Positions 30,215-42,443 of a stretch of DNA of 64,000 nt are shown here, piece after piece. Below the pieces are notes generated by a model. That model made no database searches, was not told the DNA's origin, and worked only from the letters and a program-made list of their open reading frames with translations. The position numbers were made by a program, and so were the translations under genes. The stretch covers positions 992,001 to 1,056,000 of the forward strand of contig JBCAML010000002.1 of NCBI GenBank assembly GCA_038503075.1, given 5' to 3'. The stretch is from Gyromitra esculenta (lineage: Eukaryota; Ascomycota; Pezizomycetes; Pezizales; Discinaceae). Within the stretch, counting starts at the first letter, position 1. Each line of letters starts with the position of its first letter.

Positions 30215-31425
30215 ATGAAGCGCATGTTAACGAGCTTTAGACGCGGTGCCGGGGAGAGTGAGTGCCTCTGATAGCTCTTACAAAGAAGATGGAGATGCTG
30301 ATGAAATCCTACAGGAAGTTCTCGCTCCAGGTCAAGGAACAGAGAGGAGCCCACAGATACTCTACCCTCCCCCGATGACTCCCCCGAAACCGCCATAGTA
30401 AAAGCTGTCGTACGCTATCTCATCCCCCATCCCCCAGGAGTCACTCCAACTAACCCACTACCTAGAATGCATTCTGCTCCTCCGGCGGCCCCGAATCCTC
30501 CGACCCAGGATCGGAGGTCCTACATCTCCCCACTATCGTCGACTCCGCCGAATCCTCCCCTACCGCTGCGCGCGCCGCCGCCTCAGTCCTTCGCAAACAG
30601 CTCGACCCTAAAAACAACAGCTCGAGGCCCTACTTGCAATACAATGCTATAATGCTCCTTCGCATCCTCGCCGACAACCCCGGCCCCACATTCACGCGCA
30701 ACCTCGCCGAACCCAAATTCATCAGCGCAGTAAAATGTCTCCTCCGCGAAGGGCGCGACCCCAGCGTCCGTCAGATCCTCGGCGAAACTCTCGAATATTT
30801 TGAAGTGTCTAAACCAAATGACGAAGGTCTCAAAGGCCTCCGCGACGTCTGGACGAAAGAAAAGAAGACCACTAATCGTGCTCCACCCGGTACGCCTCCG
30901 CCAACCCAACACCCTCCATTCGCACCTGTGCCGCGTGCTCGTTCGCCCCCTGGTCTACCACCAATGTCGGAGCTGGTGGCACGCATTGCGGAAGCGCAGA
31001 CCTCGGCGTCGCTGCTGTCGCAGGTGCTACAATCGACACCGCAGGCTGAGGTTCCGTCGAATGAGCTTGTGAAGGAGTTTGCGGATCGATGCAAGGCGGC
31101 TAGTAGGAGTATGGTTGCGTATATCAGTGCGGACCCACCTCCGGATGTGGACACGCTTACCACGCTCATTGAGACGAATGAGGTGTTGGGACAGGCAGTA
31201 ATGCGCTGGCGGGAGGTGGTTAATAGTGCGCAGAAGACGGCACTGGAGGCGGGGGCCGGGAGGGGTGAGAGTGCGAGGATTATGGATGTGGTGGATGTGG
31301 CGAGTCCGGCGGTATTGCGTAATGAAGGAGAGGTGTCGATGCATGGTGGTGCTACGGCGGCTCCGTTTGCGGGAAGGGAGGATATGGAGAGGCCGGTTAG
31401 CCCGGTTAGTCCGGTGGTCAGTTGA
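30215..31425 (+). CDS. VHS-GAT domain adaptor, Lsb5-like
   Basis: Three exons: 30215-30257, 30315-30409, 30466-31425; introns of 57 and 56 nt (the second with a CTAAC branch point). The 365-residue product begins MKRMLTSFRRGAGE. It has a Ser/Arg-rich start, a VHS domain (about 36-177; ETAIVKAVNAFCSS, then YNAIMLLRILADNPG), a proline-rich linker (about 182-212) and a GAT domain (about 214-299; MSELVARIAEAQTSASLL). VHS-GAT proteins of the Lsb5/GGA/TOM1 type bind ubiquitin and actin-regulatory or clathrin partners in endocytosis and endosomal sorting. There is no GAE ear domain, which favours Lsb5 over GGA. A long antisense frame over the second half is a shadow. Confidence 0.85.
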
Positions 31426-32258
31426 GTTCCTTGTAGCTTTTTTTGTTTTTGGTTCAATTAGCTAACCAATCGGGGTTCTACAGAGTCCGGAACATCCGGT
31501 AAGTTATAGGTACTAGCTGTGATTGGGGGGGGGATTGTTTCGTGGGTATATCTATCGCTTGCTTGTCGTGATATAATATTTGGTATTACGAGTCTTTTTG
31601 TGTGTGGAATTGTATATACATATTGTGCGAATAGCGTTTTGGGGATTTACGATGCTGGGGGTTCTTTTTTTCGTCCCGATGTCATGTTTACGATACCACT
31701 TTCACGCTACGTTATCCTACCTTGTCAATCGTTTTTACATCAACTTTTGCAATGATCTATGTGATGTGGCTGCATGCGGTAGAAACGATTGCAAGTATTT
31801 CTATATTACACTAGGCATTGGTAAATGGTAAGTAAGTACAGTTTTATCTAACCCTCTCTTAATTTCTATATCCAAATTCTAATATCTATATCTAGACCCT
31901 GTGCATGCATTTATATATAAATACCTCGTGAACGCCGTTTCCACCCGTATATATATATAAACTAAGAAAAGCTCCATGTTATACTGGTCTGCTGGTAACA
32001 CCCCCGCCTGCAAGACTGGCCTATATCCATCGATAACACCCAACCCCACAGATCCATAGAGAGAGAATAGTCCCAAACGCCAGTATACCAAACGCCAGGG
32101 GAAACCGGAAAGAGACGAGAACACCGAAACGCCCAATCCACCAAACTCCAAAAGAAAGCAAAAGAAAAAAAAATAGTCAGAAAAAAGCCCCCCACTAATA
32201 CCTACAAACTCCGCCTATCCTCCAGAACGCCCCCCAAAAAACAAAAAGCACTACCCCA
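31426..32258. other. Intergenic between convergent genes
   Basis: AT-rich 3' flanks of the two convergent genes, with short TATATA runs near 31,910 and 31,950. No gene seen. Confidence 0.5.
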
Positions 32259-32816
32259 CTACCTCCACCTCAGCCCCTCCTCTTCATCCTCACAATCGCT
32301 CCCCTCAACCTCCCTCATACTCTGAAATACTTCTCGATCTTCACTCGGAAACGACTTAATCCTCCCCTCCTGCTGTCTCAGAAACGCATCGTACCCCGGC
32401 AGCTCATCCGGATCCTCCGTGCTGCTCGTGGTCGATATGAAGCTACTCGTGCTCGCCGTACTCGCCGTGCTCGCGGTACTAAGCTGTCGCGACCGCGACA
32501 TCAGGTCTACTTCGTCGGGCGTCCAGTCTGAGAGTCTGCGCGGCGTGGCGGGGGGCGCGTAGAGGGGTGCTGAGAAAGCGGATTGTGGGAATGAGGGGGC
32601 GGGTGAAGAGGAGTTCCACACTGGGGGAGAAGAGGTGGTGATGTGTGGGATAGAGGAAGAGGTGGTGGAAGAGATGGAAAGGGATTTGGGGCTGGTGGGA
32701 GTGCGCGGTGTCATACTGAGGCGGCCGAGGTCGGAGAGAACCCAGGATTCGACGGTTTTGGCGGCGCGGCGGAAGGGCGTTGCGTGTTTGGGGTTGTGAG
32801 GGGGACGGGATGTCAT
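32259..32816 (-). CDS. Hypothetical Ser/Thr/Pro-rich protein
   Basis: Single-exon frame of 185 residues from ATG at 32816 (MTSRPPHNPKHATPFRRAAK). Ser, Thr and Pro dominate residues 38-135, with a run of STAST-like repeats. The acidic C-terminus has DPDELPGYDAFLRQQ and ends EEEGLRWR. No transmembrane segment or known domain. Low complexity fits an intrinsically disordered protein. I do not recognise a family. The codon pattern (GC-rich third positions) and clean frame support a real gene. Confidence 0.55.
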   Translation of the reverse strand: MTSRPPHNPKHATPFRRAAKTVESWVLSDLGRLSMTPRTPTSPKSLSISSTTSSSIPHITTSSPPVWNSSSPAPSFPQSAFSAPLYAPPATPRRLSDWTPDEVDLMSRSRQLSTASTASTASTSSFISTTSSTEDPDELPGYDAFLRQQEGRIKSFPSEDREVFQSMREVEGSDCEDEEEGLRWR

Positions 32817-35800
32817 TGTTGGTATTGGGAGAGGGAGGAGGGGTTGGTATTGCTGGAGAGGAGGGTTGATATACGAAGTGTTCTGGAAGGTTAGAGTGAT
32901 TGAATTTATACTAGAACGTGGGGTGGAATACTAACTGTGGTTTTTGGTATGTACGTTTCAGAAGCAAATCAGCTGCCAACAGCTTTCGAGAAACCTCGGG
33001 ATGGGTTTTGGTTGGTATGTGATTTGTCTCGTTCGTCCAGTCACCGAATTCTGTGGAATGCTGTAAGGGGCCGAGATAGATCCAAGGCGGATTTCAGGGG
33101 ATGTGCGTGGCGTGTGCGATGGTCTGATTAGGTGTGATAATGGAAGAGATATATATGTGTAAGGTATTCGAGTTTAACTTGAGAAGAGAAATGTAGTATT
33201 CTTGATGGCTTTTCTTATATTGCTGTCTTCTGAGAGCACACTGCGCACGGTTTTTTTTTTAAAAAATACTGGAGGAACTTGTATCTTATATACACGATCC
33301 AGATACCTACAGCCCAGCTGGAATCTGCTATCTTGCGTCTAAAGAGAGTAGGGCTAAGCTAGGTATCTCTACGCACTGTACGCACTGCATGATCCGTATA
33401 TTGGATTACGCTGTGCTTCTGTCTTCATCGCAACCTACTCTGTTGATCTTGATTCATTCTGATCGTGATGGCCCATCTAGGAGATTTGTGATAGAGCCAC
33501 GATCCAAAGCTTAGGTACCCCGGGTGAGAGACTTATTTTGGGGGGTAGGTAGCTTCACATCTTGACTAAGAAACTGTTGGACGTGCTGTTTTCGTTATCG
33601 ATAACTCGATTAGGATCTCTTAGCTCTAACATGGCACCGGCAGTGACACCAAGGGGGCGGCAGCGAACAAGAAAGACCTCAACATAAAGCTGGCTCCCGT
33701 TTACACACGGGGGGATGCTGAATGTATGCGTAACCTACAGGCATGTAGCTCTAGCTATATGGGAAATGTGTAACCAAGACCCTGTATTAATCCCAGTAGC
33801 GTATCCCCCTCTTGTCGCAGGGTTCAGTCTTGCTTTTGAGTTACGGAAGCAGAGTAACTTGAGATATCCAACTCTAGCGGCACCTGGATATAATCTTTCT
33901 ATCGACGATCGGCTAAATTTATGCAGGGAAAGAAGGTACCAGTGCTGTCTGGAAAGTAGCATGCAACGCAGGGCCGTTGCTGTGAATCTCTACTAACTAC
34001 TAAACTCGATCTTGTGCTACTGTGAAATACTAGCTAATCTATCAACACTTGCGCTTCATCGTTATAGCAACGAAAGGATCATAGCTATAATTCTCAATAT
34101 ACTCGCAAGGCATATTGACCGCAGATCGTTAAGGATCACTTTTCTACTCGAGGTTTACCTCGATAGTTTGGATTGGTATCATCTTCGGCCTAACTCCGCT
34201 GTCTCACGTGATCTTATCCCCGATGTAACCTCAACTGGTACTACACAGCGGATACAGATTCTGTGTCGAGTGCTAAGTCGAAACAGATGAAGAAACAATC
34301 CGAGTCGGAGACTTGGCTCACAGGCCCAGGGATAATTCGATCGATATTTCATAGCCGAGATTATTTGGGGTTTGAACGAGGACAAGTGGCTATGGAATGG
34401 AACTACCTAGGTAGCGAGTGCACTTCACGTGCACCTAATACCGTCAATATCAAATGATATTCGATTGGCCTAGTAGGCACACATTTGGATCGTACTTTGG
34501 AAAGAATAACTGTCCTTTCTATTCATGTATTATTGGGAGAGAAAGTGAAGATTACAGCTGGGGATGGTGTATAATTTTCGTCAACTTCGACGACAACTAA
34601 ATTAAAGCACTTATCCACTTAAGCCTATCTGCTAGAACACAAGTAATTGCCCCGGACCCCGTAATTTCACCCCGCCTCGCAAGTTGACCCCCCATTTCTC
34701 CAACTCTCTCAAATGTGAGACCGTGGTTCTTACCGAAGATGTCGGCACTTGGTACCGTGGTAGCATTTTTTTCACCGACCTGCACCCTTAAGTCATTTCA
34801 TTTTAAATCCCAACTTTTGAAGTCAATTAGCAACCATTTAATTACTATTATTTCAACAAAAGCAAAGATGCGATGTAAGCTTACCTTCAAGTTTGCTAAA
34901 TATACGTTAAAACCCCGCACACCATCAAGCTAGAGAACATCGAGATCCACGGGTACTTCAATCCACATCGTAGGGGATATCTAGTCCTAGCCTACACAAC
35001 CCTTCGCCCATACGACTAAATTCTTGTTCACTAGACACACTACCAGAAAGTGGACTATCCGCAATCCAGGATCGAGCCCAAACTTATTGAGATACCAATC
35101 TAACCTTTCGCAAACGGTATTAACATCAGCAAATTAATATGGTTCGATAGAGGTTGAACTAGTAGCTATTTCGAAAAGTTTAGGCTTGATGCTAGATCGT
35201 GGGTAAATCTCTTTCGGGCAATCGTTTGATTTTCCGAGAGATGTCGCACTGCAGAGTAATAAGTGGAAGCTAATTGTGTTGGAAGTTCTACCTAGGATCT
35301 TTCTCCAACAGCCTCGATGTTAAGAATCAAGCCGAGCACCGTAGCCTAGTACAGGTTGAATGTGTGTAATGAATAAATAAATAAATAAATCGAGTACCAA
35401 ACCCGGTCCCAGCCGCCATAACCTCCGGGTTGGATGCGATGAATGATATATCTATCTATCTATCAAACCGGCCCCATGGAGTATAGGGTTAGGGTAAGGG
35501 GTAACTTAGATAGATAGATAGATATATCATTCACGCATCCAACCCTTAGGTTATTGCGGCTGTAAGGGATAACTTGTTTCTGCGAACAGGATTATTTATT
35601 TATTTATTGATTAGGCACATTCAATCTGCGGACGGGAGTTGAATCTTACATTCCCCTAGCTAACCATAATGGCTAAATATGGCTGCTATATCCCGGGTAA
35701 ACTATCATTCCGTTAGCGAAATCCAGCGACAGCTATTGCAACAGCTTACTTGTTCATTAGTAACTTCTATGAAAATTATGAAGCTACAAGTAAAGTCTTT

Positions 35801-38362
35801 TTGAAGAAACTAAAGCCTTGCTGTATTCTCTCACGTTGCTTTGAGCCGTACTACCCGCTCTCCTACGTTTTAGGGTGCGCGTACTGGGGCTGCAATTAAA
35901 AACTCAGAATGTATCCGAACGACCATCCCGTTTTTTTCAATCATCGCCACCAAATACTAAATGATCGCGTTGTCGTATATCGAGCTTTTGAATACACACC
36001 AGCCACATAAGTAGGCTACTCTTCCGTTATATCAATTTGACCTATTCCCCTCCAACCCCCCCCCCAAAAAAATACGGCATAGTTCAAGTTCCCTGGCTGG
36101 ATTTGATGTAGCCCGGGTCTGAAGGTTGAGGTAAGTTTGAAAAACTAGCTCCCGGTACAAGATGCCAAGGGGAGGGCTAGAAAATCGAACGTGTCGCTAG
36201 ATAGGGTCGGCATGGCCGGAGTTTCCAAATTCTGTTTCACTGAGAGTTTTCGACCCTCTATAACATCATTCAACGCACTCTAATCCCGTCCCCCATCCCA
36301 CCAAGGCTTGCATCTTAGCGATCCTTTATTATTAACCCTGAACGTAGGAATATGCTAGGTCTCTGGAGTCTAAGAGCAACGATATTGAGGTGAGCATTGC
36401 TGTTTCCCCAATCGAGTGCCAATTTCACCTACCTTCAATCTGAGCACATATAATCACCCCGTTAACTCGCAACTGTTTTCTCTGACCTGTTCTCTTTCAA
36501 GTTTTTCTCGTTGGTCCAGTGAAAACAGTAGATCGAGCCTGGACATATTACTCACCCGCGTTTGGCTTCACGGCAATTGGAATATTGGCAGTAATATTGA
36601 TCTCAAGTACTCATGGCGTTTTTCGCGAGTTCGTTATAGTCGATTCGTCGACATATCGTGATATGTGCTACCGCGCTTTTTGTTATGAGGTGTTTGTTAA
36701 CAGGCGCATAATTCTAAAAACCTGATCCGCGTCGAGAAATGTAACTGCTAGCTTTTCGTATTTGAGTGCAGTTGACCAGGAATTTGCGGTTGAACTATTT
36801 TGCATCTTCTTATATAATTTCTCCGGAAGTTGCTCCCCTACGTCTTTGATGCGAAATAGGGATGTTCGACATAGACTCTCTATATCCGGGATATTTCTCA
36901 ACAAAGAGGAGAAGCTCCTAGGAAGTCGGAGATGGATAGAATCGTGAGGATTCTGGAGAATGAGGTAGTGATGGTTCAAGTGCACGGGGATCGGCTGGAA
37001 TGGGCAGAGCATCGAATTTGCTACAGTAACTCTACCCATTCCACCCCTCTTCCTCGCCCCCCCGTACACTTGTCGAATAACTCCAAGCTACGAGGACCCA
37101 AGAGGAGACGAGGTTTTCCTTGCGGGGTTTTGTACAATATCACTAGCGCTAAGGGTATTAGGGTAAACCCAGAGCAGGGAGGGGCGCATAAAAAGAATAA
37201 AAGCCTGGGGAACCCAAGCCAGAACAACCTAGAATTCGCCTAAAGCCAACTGCATATGGCGTTTCCGACATCGATCTAATATCATTGAGATTCTTTTTGA
37301 CACACTATTTCTATTATTATCCTACAATTACAATACTATTATCTTTATTGCAGATCCTTTCTATTTCTATCTACATCACTTCTTCTCACTCGCTACTCAT
37401 TCTTGACGCTGGCTAGGTGTAGGTGCCATGACGCCAAGGAGAAATATCTAGCCTCTAGCACACGCACACTAAATCGTTAGCTGAAATCTACTCTATGGTT
37501 TGGCAAATTTTGTTTGTCGATCCGTCTTGTTCTTAGACTCCATCGAGTATAATTGATTGTATGGGCGAGTGCGTTGAATTCACGATCATTGGTCTTCATT
37601 AGCTATGACAACGGCTGTAGGTGGACAGCAAGCTATCTTTCCAAAGCTTTCCACCGTACCAATAACGGTTATAGTGTCGCCGGGGGACCGGAAGCTAGTT
37701 CGACCCACTCAAGGGAGGCTAATCAACAACCTTCATGCACTAGGCCTTAAAGGCTGAAGTCTAGTCTAAAAGGTAAGATAACCACCTTTGTTTTCTCGTT
37801 ATTTTTACTTTAGTATTTATCGCAGAGATGCTACCAATTGATAATCTCAAGCCAGCTTCTCGCGTGACAGCTCTCTTCTATGGGATGTGCGAAAGAGCTC
37901 CGCTAAAAATCTTGGTTTTAGGGAATGAATTTCTGATTGCGAGACTACGATAGCCTTGGTATTCGATAATTGATTCATACTATCGATCTCACGAGAGTTC
38001 TCTGCACTGTGAAAGATTCAGTGATTTGTCTGCCTATCTCTTCTGTATATACAGCCTGGAGATCATAGTCTGTCCCATGCTTATGCTCATTTACTCAAAA
38101 ATCTGTTGACCTTTTTTGCGAAAAAAAACTCGACAATCATAGTCGTCATTCAAATTCTTACGTCATCTCGGAAAGCATCTATAATCTAACTTAAATTCAA
38201 TTAAAGCTGTAAGGAAAATACATCCATCATATACACCATTAACTCATTTCCCGCGAACTACATATATCAATATGAGAAATATATAGACGACAAGCTAGAG
38301 AACGAAAAACGCACAAACAGAACATCCTCAATCTAAACAAAAATAGACAACGCCTCTATGCT
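32817..38362. other. Gene-poor AT-rich tract of about 5.5 kb
   Basis: No open frame longer than about 130 codons and none recognisable on either strand. It has the look of old, decayed repeat or heterochromatin-like DNA. It contains the foldback repeat at 35352-35628, a poly-C/poly-A run near 36,057-36,071, and short AT-rich stretches. No retrotransposon domain was found in it. Confidence 0.5.
35352..35628. repeat. Large foldback (inverted) repeat with embedded microsatellites
   Basis: Imperfect arms of about 113-120 bp (35352-35464 and 35509-35628) surround a 44-bp centre. Arms share, in inverted order, GGTTGAATGTG, the AATA repeat, GCCGC-ATAACCT, GGGTTGGATGCG and ATGATATATC with the TATC repeat. 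The centre holds two TTAGGG-like units. Fits a MITE-like or other palindromic element. Confidence 0.8.
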
Positions 38363-41300
38363 CTAAGCCCACACAGACTTCTTCAAAGAATAACCCCATT
38401 GCTCTAACAACCCCGTGCTCCGCTTCGCCTCTGCCAACCCAATGATATCTTTATTCACCACAAACGCCTCCTTCTCCTCTCCCTCTCCCTTCCCCTCCCC
38501 GCTTTTTTTCGATACCTGCTCCCGCCCCAACTGCGCCTTCCGCGCCGCCTCAATCTCCCTACATGCCTGCTGCGCCAGTTCGGCCTCACTCCCGCCTTGA
38601 GCACCCGGAAGCACCTTAAACGCCATAAACTTCGTCTGAGCGGGCGCGCCAACCTTCTGCTTCAAAAACACACTCTTGAGCGAGCGGGTATTAACGCGGA
38701 CGACATTGGCCCTGGCAGAACTCGGGCGATACTTAACGACGAAGCCAACATTCCGCTTTTCGTCAGTACTCGAGTGAGCTAGTGTAGAGACGATATAGGT
38801 CCCCCACTGCAGCTCCACAACATCGCGTAGCTCAACTCTCTCGAACTCACTGACTTTCTCTAACGTCCAGTCGAAGCCAACTCTATACACTGCTCGATCT
38901 GTCACTAGCACGACTACCTCCCGGAACGGCATGCTCTTAAGCGTACCCACTTCTGTTGGCGCTAGCATTGTCCGCCCGTATCGCACCGCCTCGTCTTCGT
39001 CTTCGACGACAATCTTGCTTGAGAGCTCGATCGCGTTTTGGCGCAGTTTCGACATGCTGACAGCGGGATCGCCGGACATGAGTTCTTCTTCGAACTCCTC
39101 GAAGACCTTGGCTGTTACAGAGCCGAGGAGGAAGTCGATTGCAGCCTGTGTGAAGAAGTCGGAGACGATGTTGGTGAAGTAGCGTGATAGCGTGAGTCCA
39201 AAGTCGGTCAGTGCTCCGCGGTAGTTTCGTTTCCGAGTGCGTGTGAAATCGCCTTTAAGGGCGGCGGTGGATGCGTATTGCCTCGATATCGCATCGCCGT
39301 TGTCAGCCCAGAGGCGGTTGAACCAGACTTCGTCGTCGGTGCCGTGTTTTACGCCTAAGCCGCTTAGCTGAGTGTCGAGGGCGGCCCTTGCTGCGGCGCT
39401 CTGCACCACGTTCGTGCGATCGAGACAATCCATGCAGTTTGTCCTTAGAACGCCACTCTGAGTTTTCTTCCTATCCATGTTCCCTTCTTCGTTGGTAACT
39501 TCCTCTGTGTATCCGAAGTCCTCTAGTACAGGGCCCAACTCATCAAATAACAACTTGACATTCTCGAACCGCATGCCGCGGCATTCGTGGTGGAAGTCGA
39601 ACCAGTTGAATCCGACTGCGGGGCCAGGAACTCCGTATCCTTCCTCCTCCATCATGGCCTTCATTGCAGCCTGGTATTTCTCTCCTACAATCGCCTCGTT
39701 TCCGTGTTTTTCGACCAAGTTCACTGCATGTACTTTCCCATAACGCTGTACCGCTTGACGGAAATGCAGCTTGAATGCAGCGGCGTTAGCCGCTTCGGTG
39801 CGTAGTAATACGGGTCGTGGCTTCAGCGCGTATGGGCTCTGTTGGAAATAAAGGGGGATGCTGCCACGCATTTGGAGATAGGAGAAGACTTGATCCCAAT
39901 TTGACGTTGCCACGAGTTGTTCGGTTTCGACACAATTGGCAACGTTACCGTCATCGTCAACGCCACGGCGGAGGTAGCGGAGGCCGGCACGGCGGGTAGA
40001 GCGCCGTGATATAATTGTTAGTGTGAAATCTTTGTGGTTGGGAAGGAGAGCTTCAAAGGTGTCTGGGGTAGCGCTAGCGGTGGCAGTATCAGGAGGTGTG
40101 GATGCAGGTTTTGCTTCTGGTTTTGGAGGGTTGTCGGTAGTAGTTGTAGAAAAGGGGAGTTGACCAACGAAACCCTGCATCAATGGGAGGATAAAAGGAT
40201 CTTGGTGAGCATCAATAAAGGGTTTTTGGAGATGTTGGTTCCAGAAATACTAGAATATCATTGTAAGAAATGGAGCTTTTCGTGTAGCATTTGAATATTC
40301 GATATATCTATGAATCGGAAATGATAGGAGTAGCAAGAAACTCACCAACGGGTCCACAAGCTTATGCAACGGCAGACTCGAATTAGCCGAGTGACGCTGC
40401 GTGTTCCACGCCCTCGTAATATCCCAATCGTGACTAAAGAAGAAGCTCCTCGATCCCAGCAGCAATTTCGTAGTATGCAGCAACTTTGGCGTAAGATTAT
40501 GCGCAACATCATCTCTCACCGCCTCTTTCGCCTCCTCCATCTTCAGCGCCTCCTCCGCGTCATCCCCAGACGCATCGACAGCGCTGGTCTCCCCCGTATC
40601 CGGTGCTGGTTTATTCTCTGGCTTCCGAATATCCACCTCTTTATTCAGGGATGTATACCCGACGCTGATGTCCCCCTCTCCTTGGCTCGTGCTCATCCCC
40701 TCTACCCTACGCCGATCTGCAGTCCACCCACGCTTCGAGAACCACTTCTCCGCAAAACGGCCGTAGACGCCCTTGCGACCTATGACATCCTCACCGATCG
40801 AAGACCCACGAGTATCTTCATTTGAAGAGCGCGCAGAGTCACTCAACTCCTCTTCAATATCGTCGTCAGAAACATCAGTATCCTCGCTATGCGATAATTT
40901 TGGACGTGCTTTAGTGAGTGCTTCTGAGGCGGAGCGCTGTGAGGAGAGCGGGATCAAGGCGATGTCTGTTATGACGTAGATGGGGCGCTGGCGGATCAGG
41001 GCGACTTGTTCACGCGCTATAATAGCGATCAGGAATGCAGATGTGGGTGAGACGTTGAGAAGGCCTGTGGGGAGTGTTAGGTACCAGCCTCGGAATATTT
41101 GGAGGGTTGGTGGGATAGACCCGCTATCCCATGGGCTTCCAATGAAATATTGGTGCTCTTGGGTTCTTCATTATCGCTTCCATCACCGCCACCATCACCA
41201 CCGCTGCTTATGGCCGGCCTTGGGATATGGGGGAGGATCTGCTTGCTCTTGTAATCGATTTTGACTGCGCCCTGTAGCCCTGGTGGCTTAGTGCCACGGT

Positions 41301-41448
41301 TATTGTGGTGGTGGAGTGGAGTGAGGATGAGGCCATCGATGGCGGCTACAATAAGTATTTTACGGGCGAGAGAGGGCATTTCTGGATGCAGCGAGAGGGA
41401 GGAGGCTACTGCACTCAGTCTGTTACCAGCGGCTGATCGTGTGCTCAT
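38363..41448 (-). CDS. SAC-domain phosphoinositide phosphatase, Sac2/INPP5F-like
   Basis: Three exons on the minus strand: 41448-41121, 41064-40346, 40249-38363; introns of 56 and 96 nt. The product is 977 residues, starting MSTRSAAGNRLSAV. A SAC domain spans roughly residues 40-700: GIAG-LLNVSPTSAFLIAI, REQVALIRQRPIYVITDIALIPL, FWNQHLQKPFIDA, and the catalytic CX5R(T) motif RTNCMDCLDRTN with Cys near 621 and Arg near 627. A long acidic insert (about 150-300) splits the SAC domain. After it comes an hSac2-type domain (about 760-890; AVYRVGFDWTLEKVSEFERV). Predicted to dephosphorylate PI4P or related lipids on endosomal or trans-Golgi membranes. It lacks the C-terminal membrane anchor of Sac1, which supports the Sac2-like assignment. 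Shares a promoter region with the UBX gene. Confidence 0.88.
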
Positions 41449-42443
41449 ATACACTTGGGGGGAATGTGGTATTTAAAGTGGGATCGGATGGAGATGAGAT
41501 ACGTTTGAGAGTCAATGGAATCTGGGTCAGCTGGGGCGGCTATTAGATTCACGATGGAGAGACAAATAGATGAATGGACAGACAGGCGCCCGGGGATGGG
41601 GCACAGAGAGCTATTTATTTAACTATTTAAGAGACGGAACAAACAATGATGTCGTGTGTCTCTCCTTTCTGAGTACTCATCTCCCCTTTCTAGCACCCGT
41701 TGGCCCTGAATGGATGGACGGAGTGATGGAAGTGGTGGAGATGGGATGGAGATGGAGATGGAGATGGAGACGGCGGGGCTCCAAGAGTCTAACTCCTGCA
41801 AGGTCCTCGGTGTTGTTGTCGTCATGACGTGAGAGGCTGAAAGGGGGAGGTTAGAGTCCAAGAGTTGAGATGTGCAGAGCACATCTAATAAGTCTCGATC
41901 GCCGTCACAACCCCCAACTGCAATATGTATGGATGTAAAATGAATTCAGCTGGAGACGATAACGACAATCACAATACCAAGATGCTGGATATGAACTCTG
42001 AGGGAGAGTGGATCGTGAGCTTAAGTCTGCTGCATGTAATCCAGAAACGCTGTAAAACCAGATCCCGATTCCAGGTTTTGCAGCTGCAGCTGAGATACAT
42101 AGATCGCCGCTGTCTGCTAGGGGGCCTTCTTCTGCCTGTTTGTTGCTGCCGTTGGCTGCTGCATAATACGCATATAACATATTTACATGTATGTAGAGTA
42201 ATATTTTTAAAGTGCACAGTAAGAAATGAGTCTTTAGGATTTGGCGAAACTCGGGAAAGGCCACGAGGCTTCCTTTCAACAACAACAGCGGCTCTCTTCT
42301 CAACAAGATAGCCTCACCTCACATCACCTCTTGTTCCCCTCCTACTCTCTACCCCTCCCCCCTACTTCCATCCCTTCCTTCTGCCCTCATCACGAGAACA
42401 ATCATCTCCATCTCCCCTTCTGTCCCTTCCGTTTCTGAAAGTC
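41449..42443. other. Divergent intergenic region (Sac2-like / Ubx2-like)
   Basis: About 1 kb between two divergent starts. It holds a GGAGAT hexanucleotide repeat (about 41,741-41,770) and CT-rich sequence directly before the ATG at 42444 (typical fungal promoter). No gene seen. Confidence 0.5.

Noticed and set aside
30771..31457. 228-codon antisense frame over the VHS-GAT gene
   Set aside because: It lies entirely opposite a well-supported exon and has no recognisable domain; a codon-bias shadow.
35478..35505. Telomere repeat
   Set aside because: Only about two TTAGGG-like units inside a palindrome centre; no tandem array and genes on both sides.
36683..37069. 128-codon minus-strand frame in the gene-poor tract
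   Set aside because: No domain, no coding-like composition, no neighbouring exons; probably chance.
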